DNA of 64,000 nucleotides, from assembly GCF_003056725.1 (NCBI RefSeq), contig NZ_QBKZ01000001.1:1088593-1152592 (forward strand), read 5' to 3'. Every line of letters begins with the position of its first letter. Within the stretch, counting starts at the first letter, position 1. The stretch is from Mangrovicoccus ximenensis (GTDB taxonomy: Bacteria; Pseudomonadota; Alphaproteobacteria; Rhodobacterales; Rhodobacteraceae). The translations under genes and the position numbers were made by a program. Shown one piece after another: positions 47,413 to 56,928 of the stretch. The notes below the pieces were generated by a model that saw only the letters and a program-made list of their open reading frames with translations, was not told where the DNA came from and searched no databases.

Positions 47413-48399
47413 CTATCCCGCATCGGCACCCAGCCGTTTCAGCACACGCTCGCGGGTCGCGCCGTCGCAGAAGGCCGCCTCCGCCGCCACGCGGTTGATC
47501 CCGGCGAAGACCTCCTCGTCCCAGCCGAAGGCATGGGCCAGCCGGTCGTATTCGCCCGACAGCGTCGTGTGGAAGAACGGCGGGTCGTCGGTCGAGACCG
47601 TGACCTTCACGCCGCGTTCCCAGAGCTGGCAGACCGGGTGCCGGTCCCAGCGCGGATAGAGGCCCAGCGCGATGTTCGACCCCGGGCAGACCTCCAGCAC
47701 GATGCCGTCCTCGGCCAGCCGGTCGACCAGCGCCAGATCTTCGATCGCCCTTACGCCATGGCCGATGCGGCTGACCCGCAGATCCTCTATGGCCTCGCGG
47801 ACCGAGACTGGCCCGCCCCATTCGCCGGCATGCGCCGTCAGGCCCAGCTCGGCCTCGCGCGCCAGGTCGAAGCTCCAGGCGAAATCCTTCGGGCGGCCCA
47901 TCGTCTCGTTGCCGGCAATGCCGTAGCCGGTGACGAAATCGCCCATCGTCTCGGCGGCGCAGAGCGCGGCGCGCTTGGCCTTGTCCGGGCCGAAATGCCG
48001 GATGCAGGTCACCACGCCGCGCAGGATCGGGCCGCCATGGGCCTCGGCGGCCAGCGCCGCCTCCTGCATCGCGGCCACGTAGTCGCGCCAGGCGGAGACA
48101 TCGCCGCCGCCGCAGAAATCCGGGCTGAGGAAGGTCTCGGCATAGACCACACCCTGTTCGGCCAGCTCGCCCGCCACGGCGGTGACCAGCCGCGCGTAAT
48201 CCTCGGGCGTCTTCAGCACCGAGGTCGCGGCCTCGTAGACCTCGAGGAAATGCGGGAAGTCGTCGAAGGCGTAATGGCCCCGCTCGTCGAAGACGCGGGC
48301 GATGTCGATCTTCTTCTGCTTCGCGAGGCCGGCGATGAAGGCAGGCGGCGCCGCGCCTTCGAGATGCAGGTGAAGTTCGGCCTTGGGGAGGGATTTCAT
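47413..48399 (-). CDS. add: Adenosine deaminase
   Basis: This 328-residue TIM-barrel enzyme converts adenosine to inosine. Zinc ligands are visible: HLHLEG near the N-terminus, HAGEWGGP with the catalytic Glu in the middle, GHGVRAIED and STDDPPFF. AELHLHLEGAAPPAF is the typical start. Its ATG overlaps the phosphopentomutase stop (ATGA), so the two are co-translated; add and deoB work consecutively in nucleoside salvage. Complete. Confidence 0.93.
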   Translation of the reverse strand: MKSLPKAELHLHLEGAAPPAFIAGLAKQKKIDIARVFDERGHYAFDDFPHFLEVYEAATSVLKTPEDYARLVTAVAGELAEQGVVYAETFLSPDFCGGGDVSAWRDYVAAMQEAALAAEAHGGPILRGVVTCIRHFGPDKAKRAALCAAETMGDFVTGYGIAGNETMGRPKDFAWSFDLAREAELGLTAHAGEWGGPVSVREAIEDLRVSRIGHGVRAIEDLALVDRLAEDGIVLEVCPGSNIALGLYPRWDRHPVCQLWERGVKVTVSTDDPPFFHTTLSGEYDRLAHAFGWDEEVFAGINRVAAEAAFCDGATRERVLKRLGADAG

Positions 48400-49380
48400 G
48401 TCAGGGGCGTTCCGGGTCCGGTGTCATCGAGGCCGAGATGGCACGCCACGGTGGCGGCGACATCCACAAAAGCGCAGAGTCCCTTCGCGCCGGGCACAAG
48501 GCCGCGGCCCAGCACCGGCACGCGCTCGCGGGTGTGGTCGGTGCCCCGCCAGGTGGGATCGTTGCCATGGTCGGCGGTGAACAGGATCAGGTCGCCGGGG
48601 CGCAGCGCATCGAGCAGCCGCGGCACCTGCGCGTCGAACCATTCCAGCGCCCGCGCATAGCCCGCGACATTGCGGCGATGGCCCCAGAGGCTGTCGAACT
48701 CGACGAAGTTGGCGAAGGTCAGGCTGCCCTCGGGCGCCCCGCGGATGTCGTCGAGCAGATGCTCCATCAGCTGGGCATCGCTGCCCTTCCTGACCGAGGA
48801 AACGCCGCTCCCCGCGAAGATGTCCCGGATCTTGCCGACGGCGCGGACCTCGTGCCCGGCCGCCTGCGCCCAGTTGCAGAGCGTCGGCCGCGGCGGCCTG
48901 AGCGCGTAGTCGCGGCGGTTGACGGTGCGGGCGAAGCCCTCCTCCGGGCTGCCGAGGAACGGCCGCGCGATCACCCGGCCGACGCGCTTTTCATGCAGGT
49001 GGGGCGCCAGCCGCTCGCAGAGGTCGAGAAGCCGCGCAAGCCCGAAGCTTTCCTCGTGCGCGGCGATCTGGAAGACGCTGTCGACCGAGGTGTAGCAGAT
49101 CGGCCAGCCGGTCCGCACATGCGCGGCGCCGAACCGCTCGAGCACGTCCGTGCCCGAGCCATGGGCATTGCAGAGCGTGCCCGCCACCCCGGCGATGTCG
49201 CGCACGAGCTTGAGGTCCTCCGGCGGGAAGGCCGGATCGGCATCGGGATAATAGGTCCAGTCGAACGGTACCGGCAGCCCGGCCAGCTCCCAATGGCCCG
49301 AGGGCGTGTCCTTGCCCGGCGACACCTCGGAGGCCGCCGCCCAGGCGGCATCGGGGCCGGGCGCGGGCCAATGGCCGGTG
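48396..49380 (-). pseudogene. deoB: Phosphopentomutase, N-terminally cut
   Basis: About 325 residues of DeoB: AAASEVSPGKDTPSGHWELA, CYTSVDSVFQIAAHEESFGL, GRVIARPFLGSPEEGFART, VGKIRDIFAGSGVSS and LTFANFVEFDSLWGHRRN. The metal-binding FTADHGNDPTWRGTDHTRE comes near the end. It interconverts ribose 1- and 5-phosphate. The N-terminal block carrying the first metal Asp (the D-S-x-G-x-G region) is absent; in no frame does 49380-49650 encode it. The gene is cut, or frameshifted, near base 49380. Its stop overlaps add. Confidence 0.85.
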
Positions 49381-49716
49381 CCCTCCGCCGGCGGTCGGGC
49401 GGCCGCGGCGGGGCAGTCTCGGGAAGGCGGGCATCGGGGCTCCTCGCAGGGCAAACGGCACGGGCTGCACCCTAGGCCATCGCGCCCCCCGGGGCTTCGG
49501 CGCTCCCGGATGCCGTGCCTGCCTGTCCGGCCAGACGTCCTATCCCGACGGATAGGCCTGCCTGTCCGGGCCGGTGCGGCCGATGCAGTCGGCGGGAAAG
49601 GGGGGCGGTCCCGGGCGGACGAGACCGGGAAATGCGGCCGGTCCGCCAAGGCGAAGATCCGGGTCCGGAATTCGGGCGGTGCGGCGACTGTAGGCGGCGC
49701 TTTCAGCGGCGGCGGT
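49381..49716. other. Gene-free stretch between deoB fragment and response regulator
   Basis: About 330 bases without a protein-like frame. It should contain the downstream region of the response-regulator gene, but no clear terminator is visible. The left edge probably coincides with the deoB break. Confidence 0.45.
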
Positions 49717-50328
49717 TCAGAACAGGCCTTCCTGCTTGGCGATCAGCGCCGCCTGGGTGCGGTTGGTTGCGCCGATCTTGCGGTAGAGCGTCTTCATGTG
49801 CAGCTTCACCGTCGGCTCGCGCAGGTCCAGATCGCGGGCGATCTCCTTGTTGGACTTGCCCTGGCTCAGGCCTTCGAGCATCTCAAGCTCGCGGCTCGAC
49901 AGCTTTCCGGCCAGCGGATGCGCCTCTGCCGTGCTGCCGCGCAGGAAGTCGAGCGGGGCGTATTGCTCGCCCATCGCCATGAAGCGGATCGCGTTCACCA
50001 GCGATTTCGCCGACAGCGTCTTGGGCAGGAACCCGGCCGCGCCCCGGGCCAGGACGTCCTCGGCGATCGCGCGGCTCGCCGTGCCCGAGATGATCGCCAC
50101 CTGTCCGGTCCCCGGCGTGGCGCGCATCCGGTCGAGCCCCTCCAGCCCGTCCATGCCGGGCATCGAATAGTCGAGCAGGACGAGGTCGAAGGCCGGTCCG
50201 GCCTCGGCCAGCTGCAGGGCCTCGCCGAAATCCCGGGCCGTCACGGTCTCCATGTCCTGTTCCTGCTGCAGGAACACCACGAGCGTGTCCCTCAGCAGGT
50301 CATGGTCGTCCGCAATGAGGATGCGCAT
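49717..50328 (-). CDS. LuxR/NarL-family response regulator
   Basis: The 203-residue two-domain regulator has a receiver domain MRILIADDHDLLRDTLVVFL with phosphoacceptor D53 in LVLLDYSMPG and conserved Lys in GFLPKTLS. The C-terminal LuxR HTH is SSRELEMLEGLSQGKSNKEI, then ARDLDLREPTVKLHMKTLYR. The partner kinase is not in this segment. GGAGC lies before the ATG at 50328. It is divergent from the wecG fragment. Complete. Confidence 0.9.
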   Translation of the reverse strand: MRILIADDHDLLRDTLVVFLQQEQDMETVTARDFGEALQLAEAGPAFDLVLLDYSMPGMDGLEGLDRMRATPGTGQVAIISGTASRAIAEDVLARGAAGFLPKTLSAKSLVNAIRFMAMGEQYAPLDFLRGSTAEAHPLAGKLSSRELEMLEGLSQGKSNKEIARDLDLREPTVKLHMKTLYRKIGATNRTQAALIAKQEGLF

Positions 50329-50645
50329 GGCCGATGCTCCGGTGCCGTGCCGGGGCCGGGACAACCCCGGCCGCCTGGGCACTCTGTTTCCGGAAGAGAA
50401 TAAACGTTCCTTGCGGTTCCTCAAGCAGTTCGCGCCAAGCTGCGCCATTGTCGCACCGCCGGCCGGCAGTGCGGAGGCATGGCCGGGCGATCCGCAAGGA
50501 TAGCCGCCGCTCGCCATCCGGCTGGCGGCCTCTCCGGACCGGCACTGCGCCATCCCTCCGGGCAGGCCGGCTGTCCTGACGCGGCGTTGAGCCGGAGGCC
50601 CCTGCCGGAGCATCGCTGGGTCAACATTCCGGAAAGGATTTCCCG
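50329..50645. other. Divergent intergenic region between response regulator and wecG fragment
   Basis: About 315 bases without a gene. It should carry two divergent promoters; no well-formed -35/-10 pair or clear operator was picked out by eye. Confidence 0.4.
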
Positions 50646-50995
50646 ATGACCCTTGCCCTGCCTGCCCGACTTTTCGCCAATCCGATGTCCAGCCCGTCGC
50701 CGCCGCTCCGGACCGAAACCGTGATGGGAATGGAGCTGGTCTCGGCCGCCGCCTCCGCGGTGATCGCGCATCTGCTCGCGCCCGGCCGCCGCAGCCGCGT
50801 GGCCTTCGTCAACGCGCATTGCTGCAATGTCCGGGCGCGGGACTCGCGCTATGCCGATGCGCTGGAGACGGCGGATCTGCTGCTGCCGGATGGGATCGGC
50901 GTGGAGCTGGGCGCGCGCCTGGCCGGGCGCCGCCTGGCGGAGAACCTCAACGGCACCGATTTCGTGCCGCTGCTCCTGCAGGCTGGCCTCCGCCG
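50646..50995 (+). pseudogene. WecG/TagA/CpsF glycosyltransferase, N-terminal part
   Basis: About 116 residues: MGMELVSAAASAVIAHLLAP, VAFVNAHCCNVRARDSRYAD, LLLPDGIGVELGARL and LAENLNGTDFVPLLLQA. This is the UDP-sugar-binding start of WecG/TagA/CpsF enzymes, which add N-acetylmannosamine-type sugars to lipid-linked exopolysaccharide precursors. The NGTD motif is present, but the rest is lost at about 50995, where a Fis-type HTH begins in another frame. An ATG with AAAGGA upstream gives the start. Confidence 0.8.
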
Positions 50996-51177
50996 CGGCC
51001 GCCCAGGCTCGCTCGGGCGGCACGCTGAAAGATACGCTGGAGGAGCTCGAGGCGAAGCTGATCAACGACGCCATCATCCGCTACAAGGGCAACAAGAAGA
51101 AGGCGGCGGAGTATCTCGGCGTGTCGCGCTCCTATCTCTACAAGAAGCTCGAGGCGCTCGGCGCCGATCCCGAGTGA
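50996..51177 (+). pseudogene. Fis-type HTH C-terminus of a sigma-54-dependent regulator
   Basis: The last 60 residues read GGTLKDTLEELEAKLINDAI, then IRYKGNKKKAAEYLGVSRSYLYKKLEALGADPE. That is the HTH_8 DNA-binding domain of NtrC-class activators. The AAA+ and receiver domains are missing. The fragment starts out of frame behind the WecG stub at about 50996. The stop is at 51177. Confidence 0.8.
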
Positions 51178-51219
51178 GCGCCATGGGCAGGGGCAGGGGG
51201 CGTCCCCCTGCCCCGCCGG

Positions 51220-52206
51220 TCACGGCAGCGCGATGCGGTAGACCCGCGCCGCGGTGCCGCTGTAGAGCGCGGCCTTTTCCTCGGCGGAGCAGCCTGAGGT
51301 GATCCGCTTCAGCGCGTTCCACAGCTCGACATAGCCGCAGGAGCGTGCATCGGGCGGGAAGTTGCTTTCCATCATCGCCCGCTCCGGCCCGAACAACTCG
51401 ATCGCGGTCTCGACAAAGGGCCGCCAGGCCGCGGCCAGCTCTTTGCTGCCCGGTTTGGTCTCGCGCGTGTCGAAGCCGAATCCCCAGATCGGCATGCCAA
51501 GCCCGCCGATCTTGCAGACCGCGTTGGGCCGCTTCGCGACCTCTGCCAGCCCTGCCTTCCACTCGGCAAACAGCGCGGCGCGCTCCTCCGCAGTCATCTC
51601 CAGCCCCATCGCCACCGTCATGTGGTTGACGATGACCGGCGTGTCCGGGAAGTCGTCCGCAAGCGCCGCGATCTGCGGCAGCTGCAGGTGGAAGCCGGTC
51701 GCGTCATAGGTCAGCCCCCGCGCCGCCAGCTCGCGGAAGCCTTCGCGGAAGGCCGGGTCGCCGTAGATGCCCTGCGGCGGCCGCCCGGTGAAGAAGTACC
51801 GGAAGGGCACGTCGCTGGGATGGTCCATGACGATCTGGCGGATGCCGCGGAACCGATCGGGCGCGGCCGAAATCTGCCGGTCCAAGAGCTCGCCCACCGC
51901 CGCGCCGGCACGCAGATCCGCCTTGCCGACGATGGCGGCGCAGGCGCGCGGGCCCTCGAAGTCGGTGCCCGCGCACATCGCGCCGACGCCATTGGCGAAC
52001 TCCACCTCGCCGAGGGGGCGCAGGATCTCGGGCCCCTCGCGGCGCAGGAAGGCCGAGGCCTCGACATAGACGGAGGCCACCACGTTGTGTCCCGCGCGCA
52101 TGTCGGCAAGGAACTCGTCGATCATGTAGCGCGTGCCGTGCCGGTCGAAGAGATGGTGATGCGCGTCGATGATCGGCAGATCCGGCTCCAGGATCGGCTC
52201 AGACAT
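51220..52206 (-). CDS. Amidohydrolase-2 family (2-pyrone-4,6-dicarboxylate-lactonase-like) hydrolase
   Basis: The 328-residue TIM-barrel metalloenzyme has IIDAHHHLFDRHG (the HxH motif) near the N-terminus, MDHPSDVPFRYFF, YDATGFHLQLPQI, VIVNHMTVAMG and AMMESNFPPDARSC (the conserved SNFP end). Members hydrolyse lactones or carboxylated rings in aromatic and sugar catabolism. It is the last gene of the minus-strand operon, overlapping the tautomerase stop by eight bases. The substrate is unknown. Complete. Confidence 0.88.
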   Translation of the reverse strand: MSEPILEPDLPIIDAHHHLFDRHGTRYMIDEFLADMRAGHNVVASVYVEASAFLRREGPEILRPLGEVEFANGVGAMCAGTDFEGPRACAAIVGKADLRAGAAVGELLDRQISAAPDRFRGIRQIVMDHPSDVPFRYFFTGRPPQGIYGDPAFREGFRELAARGLTYDATGFHLQLPQIAALADDFPDTPVIVNHMTVAMGLEMTAEERAALFAEWKAGLAEVAKRPNAVCKIGGLGMPIWGFGFDTRETKPGSKELAAAWRPFVETAIELFGPERAMMESNFPPDARSCGYVELWNALKRITSGCSAEEKAALYSGTAARVYRIALP

Positions 52207-52429
52207 CCTTGTAGCCCGGCAGCTTGTAGAGCGTCTCCTTCTTGCCGCGGATCTCGGGCAGGAAGACCTGCCCGATCCAGTCGGCGCGCGGCACGTCCTC
52301 GATGGCGACGGACAGGTCGCCCTCGGCCACGCCCATCGCCTCGACCGCCGCCCGCACCATGGCGTCGGCGATCTTCTGCTTCAGCGCCTCGTCGCGCCCC
52401 TCGATCATCTTGATCGCGATATGCGGCAT
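52199..52429 (-). CDS. 4-oxalocrotonate tautomerase-family protein
   Basis: This 76-residue protein begins MPHIAIKMIEGRDEALKQKI. After Met removal, Pro-1 is the catalytic base of the 4-OT family, with Arg and Trp-rich loop residues later (VPRADWIGQVFLPEI). It isomerises dienol or enol intermediates in ring-cleavage pathways. It overlaps the amidohydrolase start and follows the SDR gene by about 10 bases. Slightly longer than the classic 62-residue 4-OT. Complete. Confidence 0.85.
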   Translation of the reverse strand: MPHIAIKMIEGRDEALKQKIADAMVRAAVEAMGVAEGDLSVAIEDVPRADWIGQVFLPEIRGKKETLYKLPGYKDV

Positions 52430-52439
52430 GGGTTCCTCC

Positions 52440-53207
52440 TCAGCCCGCGGTGAAGGCGCCGTCGACGGCCAGGCACTGGCCGCTGACATAGCTGGCGCGG
52501 TCCGACAGCGCCCAGGCGGCCATCTGCGCCATCTCGCGCGGATCGGCGAGCCGCCCGAAGGGGATCTGGCCGAGGATCAGCTCGCCTCGGCGGGACATGG
52601 TGTCGGTCAGCATCGGCGTGTCGACATAGCCCGGGCAGAGCGCGTTGACCCGGACCTTCGGCGCGTATTCCATGGCCGCGGTCTTGGTCATGCCGACGAT
52701 CGCGTGCTTGCTGGCCGAATAGCCCGTCGTCGTCGGAAAGCCCTGGATGCCCGCCAGCGAGGCAGTCGACAGGATCGCGCCGCCTGCCTCCTGCGCCATC
52801 ATCTGGTTCAGCTCGGCCACCATGCAGAGCCAGGTGCCCTTGAGGTTGATGTCGATGATCCGGTCGAACGCGTCCTCGTCCCATTCCGCGGTCAGCCGCC
52901 CGCCCTGGCCGATCTGGCCGCCGGTGATCCCGGCATTGTTGAAGGCGCAGTCGAGCCGCCCCCATGTGTCCACCGCCGCAGCCACCATCGCGCGGATGTC
53001 GTCGCGGCTGCCGAGATCGGCCACCACCGGCACCACCTCGCCGCCCGCGTCCCGCACCAGCGCGGCGGTTTCCTCGACGCCCTCGGCGCCGATATCCGAG
53101 ATCACCAGCCGCGCGCCCTCTTCGGCGAAAAGCTGCGCCGAGGCGCGGCCGATCCCGCCGGCCGCGCCGGTGATCAGCGCGACCTTCCCGTCAAGCAGTC
53201 CCGTCAT
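52440..53207 (-). CDS. Short-chain dehydrogenase/reductase
   Basis: A classical 255-residue SDR. TGAAGGIG forms the NAD(P) loop, NNAGITGG follows, with the catalytic Ser in STASLAGI, YSASKHAIVGMTK (YxxxK), and RVNALCPGYVDTPM and QCLAVDGAFTAG at the end. AGGGAGAG precedes the ATG at 53207. It lies between the tautomerase and the aldehyde dehydrogenase in one operon. It probably oxidises a hydroxy acid or sugar-derived alcohol; the substrate is not determinable. Complete. Confidence 0.92.
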   Translation of the reverse strand: MTGLLDGKVALITGAAGGIGRASAQLFAEEGARLVISDIGAEGVEETAALVRDAGGEVVPVVADLGSRDDIRAMVAAAVDTWGRLDCAFNNAGITGGQIGQGGRLTAEWDEDAFDRIIDINLKGTWLCMVAELNQMMAQEAGGAILSTASLAGIQGFPTTTGYSASKHAIVGMTKTAAMEYAPKVRVNALCPGYVDTPMLTDTMSRRGELILGQIPFGRLADPREMAQMAAWALSDRASYVSGQCLAVDGAFTAG

Positions 53208-53218
53208 CTCTCTCTCCC

Positions 53219-54676
53219 TCAGATGTTCACGCGGCGCTGGCTGATGGTCTTCGACACCGTGTAGGCGTCGAGCGTCTCCATCCCGCCCTCGGTGCCGATG
53301 CCGCTTTCCTTGTGGCCGCCGAAAGGCGCATCCGCGCCGGGGCTGGTGAACTGGTTGATCGCCACCGAGCCGCATTCCAGCGCGTTCGACAGCCGGTCGG
53401 CCAGCTCGACGTCATTGGTGAAGACATAGCCCGCCAGCCCGACCTCGATGTCGTTGGCGATGCGCAGCGCCTCCTCCATGTCCGCGACCTTCGCGCAGGG
53501 CGCGATCGGGCCGAAGGGTTCCTCATGCATCACCCGTGCGTCGAGCGGCACGTCGCCCAGCACGGTCGGCGCATAGAAGCAGCCCTTGTTGCCGACCCTG
53601 TTGCCGCCCGAGAGCAGCTTCGCGCCGCGCATCACCGCGTCGTCGACCATGCCTTGCATGGTCTCGATGCGGCGGAAATTGACCAGCGGCCCGACCTCGG
53701 CGCCCTCGGTGAAGCCGTCGCCGACCTTCAGCTTGGCAGCGCGCGCGGCGAATTCGCCGGTGAAGTCGTCATAGACCTTCTCGTGCACCAGGAAGCGCGA
53801 GGGCGAGACGCAGAGCTGGCCCGCCATGCGGAACTTGCCGCCCACTGCCAGCTCGGCGACCTTGGCGGGGTTCACGTCTGCGCCGATCAGCACCGGGGCA
53901 TGGCCGCCGAGTTCCATCAGCGCGGGCTTCACGCCCTCGGCGGCAAGCCGCATCAGCTGCTTGCCGACCTCGACCGAGCCGGTCAGCGTCACCGCGCGGA
54001 TCACCGGCGACAGGATCAGCTTTTCCGACACCCGCGCCGAGTTGCCGTGCACCACCTGCAGCACGCCCTCGGGCAGGCCGGCATCGAGGAAGCACTGCGC
54101 CAGGAGGCAGGTCGAGGCCGGGGTCTGGCTGGCGGGCTTGATGATCACCGAACAGCCCGCGGCGATGGTCCCGGCGAGCTTGCGGCCCGCCGCGCTGACC
54201 GGCACGTTCCAGGGGGTGAAGGCCGCGACCGGGCCAATCGGTTCGCGCACCACGAATTGATAGTTCGGATGCTGGGTCGGCACGATGCGGCCGCAATTGC
54301 GCAGGAGCTGCTCGGCATCCCAATCGAGGAAGCTCGACGAGCGCGACACCTCGGCCTCGGCATCGGCGAGCGGCTTGCCGTGCTCCAGCGTGATCGCCGG
54401 GGCGATCTCGGCGGCGCGCTCGCGCATGAGCTGGGCCACGCGCTTCAGCAGGGCCGAACGCTCCTGCGGCGGCACCTTGCGCCAGATCTCGAAGCCCTTC
54501 TGCGCGATCTCGAGCGCCCGGTCCAGATCGGCATCGGTGGCGCCGGGAACCGGGCCTAGGATCTCGTCATTGGCCGGGTTCTGCACATGGTGGCAGGGCG
54601 CGCGGTCATGGATCCAGTCGCCGCCGATCAGCAGCCCGACATCGGGATAGGTATAGGCGTGTGCAGGTCCGTCCAT
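53219..54676 (-). CDS. NAD(P)-dependent aldehyde dehydrogenase (succinate-semialdehyde type)
   Basis: The 485-residue ALDH has FTPWNVPVSAAGRKLAGTIA, the catalytic Glu in LMELGGHAPVLIG, the catalytic Cys in AGQLCVSPSR, EEPFGPIAPCAKV and FGGHKESGIGTEGG. GGAAGAG precedes the ATG at 54676. It converts an aldehyde intermediate to the acid in the operon SDR-ALDH-SDR-tautomerase-amidohydrolase. The subgroup resembles succinate-semialdehyde/glycolaldehyde dehydrogenases, but the substrate is inferred. Complete. Confidence 0.92.
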   Translation of the reverse strand: MDGPAHAYTYPDVGLLIGGDWIHDRAPCHHVQNPANDEILGPVPGATDADLDRALEIAQKGFEIWRKVPPQERSALLKRVAQLMRERAAEIAPAITLEHGKPLADAEAEVSRSSSFLDWDAEQLLRNCGRIVPTQHPNYQFVVREPIGPVAAFTPWNVPVSAAGRKLAGTIAAGCSVIIKPASQTPASTCLLAQCFLDAGLPEGVLQVVHGNSARVSEKLILSPVIRAVTLTGSVEVGKQLMRLAAEGVKPALMELGGHAPVLIGADVNPAKVAELAVGGKFRMAGQLCVSPSRFLVHEKVYDDFTGEFAARAAKLKVGDGFTEGAEVGPLVNFRRIETMQGMVDDAVMRGAKLLSGGNRVGNKGCFYAPTVLGDVPLDARVMHEEPFGPIAPCAKVADMEEALRIANDIEVGLAGYVFTNDVELADRLSNALECGSVAINQFTSPGADAPFGGHKESGIGTEGGMETLDAYTVSKTISQRRVNI

Positions 54677-54737
54677 GGTCTCTTCCTGTCTGTGGGTCGG
54701 GACGGCCGCGCCGTCCGGAATTGTGGGAGGGCCGCGC

Positions 54738-55441
54738 TCAGGACGCGGCGGCGCTTTCGGCATGCTCGCGCATGCTCTGGCTCAGCCCCATCGGCTGGGG
54801 ATAGAGATTGACCGAGAAGCCGCCGTCGACGGTCAGCACCTGGCCGGTGATGAAGGAGGCCGCGGGCGAGGCGAGGAACACCGCCGCATCGGCCTGCTCG
54901 CTGGGTTGGGACAGGCGCCCGAGCGGCACCTGCGCCTTGCGGGTCTCGATCGCTTGCGGGGACAGGTCGCGCACCAGCGCAGGCGACAGGATGGTGCCCG
55001 GGATCACGACGTTGACGCGGATCCCGTCCACCGCCCATTCCAGCGCCATCTGCCGCGACAGCGTGATCAGCGCGGCCTTCGACGGCCCGTAGGAGCCCGA
55101 GCGGGCATAGCCATGCGTTCCCGCCAGGGACCCGGCATGGACGATCGCGCCGACCGGGCTGGCCTTCAGATGCGGATGGCAGGCCAGCGCCAGATCGAGC
55201 GCCGAGCGGACATTGACATGGAAGGCCTCGTCCCATCGGGACTGCGCCTCCGGCCCGAGGAAGCCCGGCGCGACCAGCACGGCCACGTTGATCAGCACGT
55301 CGATCCCGCCGAAACGCTCGGCCACCGCGGCGATGCCCGCCTCGATATGGTCCGCGCGCCCGACATCGAGTTCCAGCGCCATGGCGGTGCCGCCCGCCGC
55401 CTCGATCCCGGCGGCCACGGCCGCGGCAGCCTCGGGATTGC
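54738..55441 (-). pseudogene. Short-chain dehydrogenase, N-terminally cut
   Basis: About 235 residues from NPEAAAAVAAGIEAAGGTAM onward: DVLINVAVLVAPGFLG (the usual NAG is NVA here), GSLAGTHGYARSGSYGPSKA (YxxxK), RVNVVIPGTILSPAL, GQVLTVDGGFSVN. The dinucleotide-binding TGxxxGIG at the N-terminus is missing, because the sequence switches at about 55441 to an acyl-ACP synthetase on the other strand. It would be the first gene of the catabolic operon. Confidence 0.85.
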
Positions 55442-56764
55442 GGGGCGATCACCGACCCGGCCGGCAACGGCCTGACCAACCGGCAGATCATCCGCGGCGC
55501 GGCGGCCTTCTCGGCGCTGCTGCAGGACTGCACCGGACCGGGAGAGCGGGTCGGCGTGCTGCTGCCCGGCGTCTCGGCGGTGGCGGTGGTGCTGATGGGG
55601 CTCTGGCGGGCGGGCCGCGTCGCCGCGATCCTGAACCCGACCCTCGGAGCGGCGGCGATGCTGTCGGCGGCAGAGACCGCGGCCATGCGCCGGATCATCA
55701 CCAGCCGAGATTTCGTCGCGAAGGCCGGGCTCGGCGAGGTGATCGCCGCCCTCGAGGCCGCGGGGATCGAGATCCTGTGGACCGACGCTTTGAAGGCGCG
55801 GATCACCCCGGCGCGCAAGCTGAAGGCTCTTTGGGCCGCGCGCCGCGCCACCGACCTGCCGGTCGGCCCTTCCGACCCCGCGGTGGTGCTGTTCACCAGC
55901 GGCACCGAGGGCGCGCCGAAGGGCGTGGTGCTGACCCATGGCAACATCGTGGCGAACATCGCCCAGGTGCGGGCCCGCACCGATGTCGGATCGCGCGACC
56001 GGGTGCTCTCGGCGATGCCGGTCTTCCATTCGCTGGGCCTGACCGCCGGGCTGCTGCTGCCGCTGGCGGCGGGCGCGCCGCTGGCGGTCTATCCCTCGCC
56101 GCTGCATTACAGCGCCATCCCCGAGATGGTCTATGCGCACCAGGCGACGCTGATCTTCGGCACCAACACCTTCCTCAACGGCTGGGCCAGGAAGGCCGAG
56201 GCCTATGACTTCGCCACCGTGCGGGCCGCCATCGCCGGGGCCGAGGCGGTGCAGGACGCGACCCGCAGGCTCTTTGCGGACCGGTTCGGCGTGCGCATCC
56301 TCGAAGGCTACGGCGCAACCGAGGCCGGGCCGGTGATCGCGCTCAACACGCCGATGGAGGCGCGGGCAGGAACCGTCGGCCGTCCGCTGACCGGGATCGC
56401 GCTGCGCGAGGAAGAGGTGCCGGGGATCGGCGGGCGCAAGCTCTGGATCAGCGGCCCGAACGTGATGGCGGGCTACCTGCTGCCGGGCGGCGGCGGACGG
56501 CTCGTGCCGGTCGAGGACGGCTGGTACGACACCGGCGACATCGTCGAGCGCGATGCCGAGGGCTATATCCGCATCGTCGGCCGCGCCAAGCGCTTCGCCA
56601 AGATCGGCGGCGAGATGGTGTCGCTGGCCGCCTGCGAGGAACTCGCGGCCGCCTGCTGGCCGGAGGCGCATGTCGCCGCCGTCAGTCTCGCCGATCCGCG
56701 CAAGGGCGAGCGGGTGTGCCTGGTGACCGATGCCGAAGGCGCCGTGCGTGCCGATCTCTCGGCG
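55442..56764 (+). pseudogene. Acyl-ACP synthetase domain (Aas-type AMP-forming ligase), both ends cut
   Basis: The fragment reads GAITDPAGNGLTNRQIIRGA, VVLFTSGTEGAPKGVVLTHG (the P-loop, AMP-binding), MPVFHSLGLTAGLLLPLAAG, ILEGYGATEAGPVIALN, GWYDTGDIVERDAEGYIRIV and GRAKRFAKIGGEMVSLAACE. This matches the AMP-ligase half of bifunctional Aas, which reacylates lysophospholipids. The membrane acyltransferase half expected upstream is absent (cut at 55441). The C-terminus ends at about 56764, where a membrane-fusion-protein tail takes over in another frame. Confidence 0.85.
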
Positions 56765-56928
56765 CGCGCCGCGTCGAAGTGGTCACCGGCGCGCAAGCGC
56801 GCGGCATGATCGAGATCAGCAGCGGCCTGCCCGACGGCGCGCAGGTGATCGTCACCAACCTGCACCGCGTCTCCGACGGCACCGGGATCGAGGCCCGGCC
56901 GGCGCAGAGCGCGGAGCTGGCGCAATGA
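56765..56928 (+). pseudogene. RND-type membrane-fusion protein, C-terminal fragment
   Basis: The last 50 residues read RRVEVVTGAQARGMIEISSG, then LPDGAQVIVTNLHRVSDGTG. This is the membrane-proximal beta domain end of RND periplasmic adaptors. It ends with TGA overlapping the ATG of the RND pump (ATGA), the usual adaptor-pump coupling. The upstream part is cut at the join with the acyl-ACP synthetase. Confidence 0.7.

Noticed and set aside
49381..49650. Upstream frame of deoB as a genuine N-terminal extension
   Set aside because: None of the three frames contains the conserved N-terminal metal-binding block of phosphopentomutase; the sequence is proline/arginine-rich filler.
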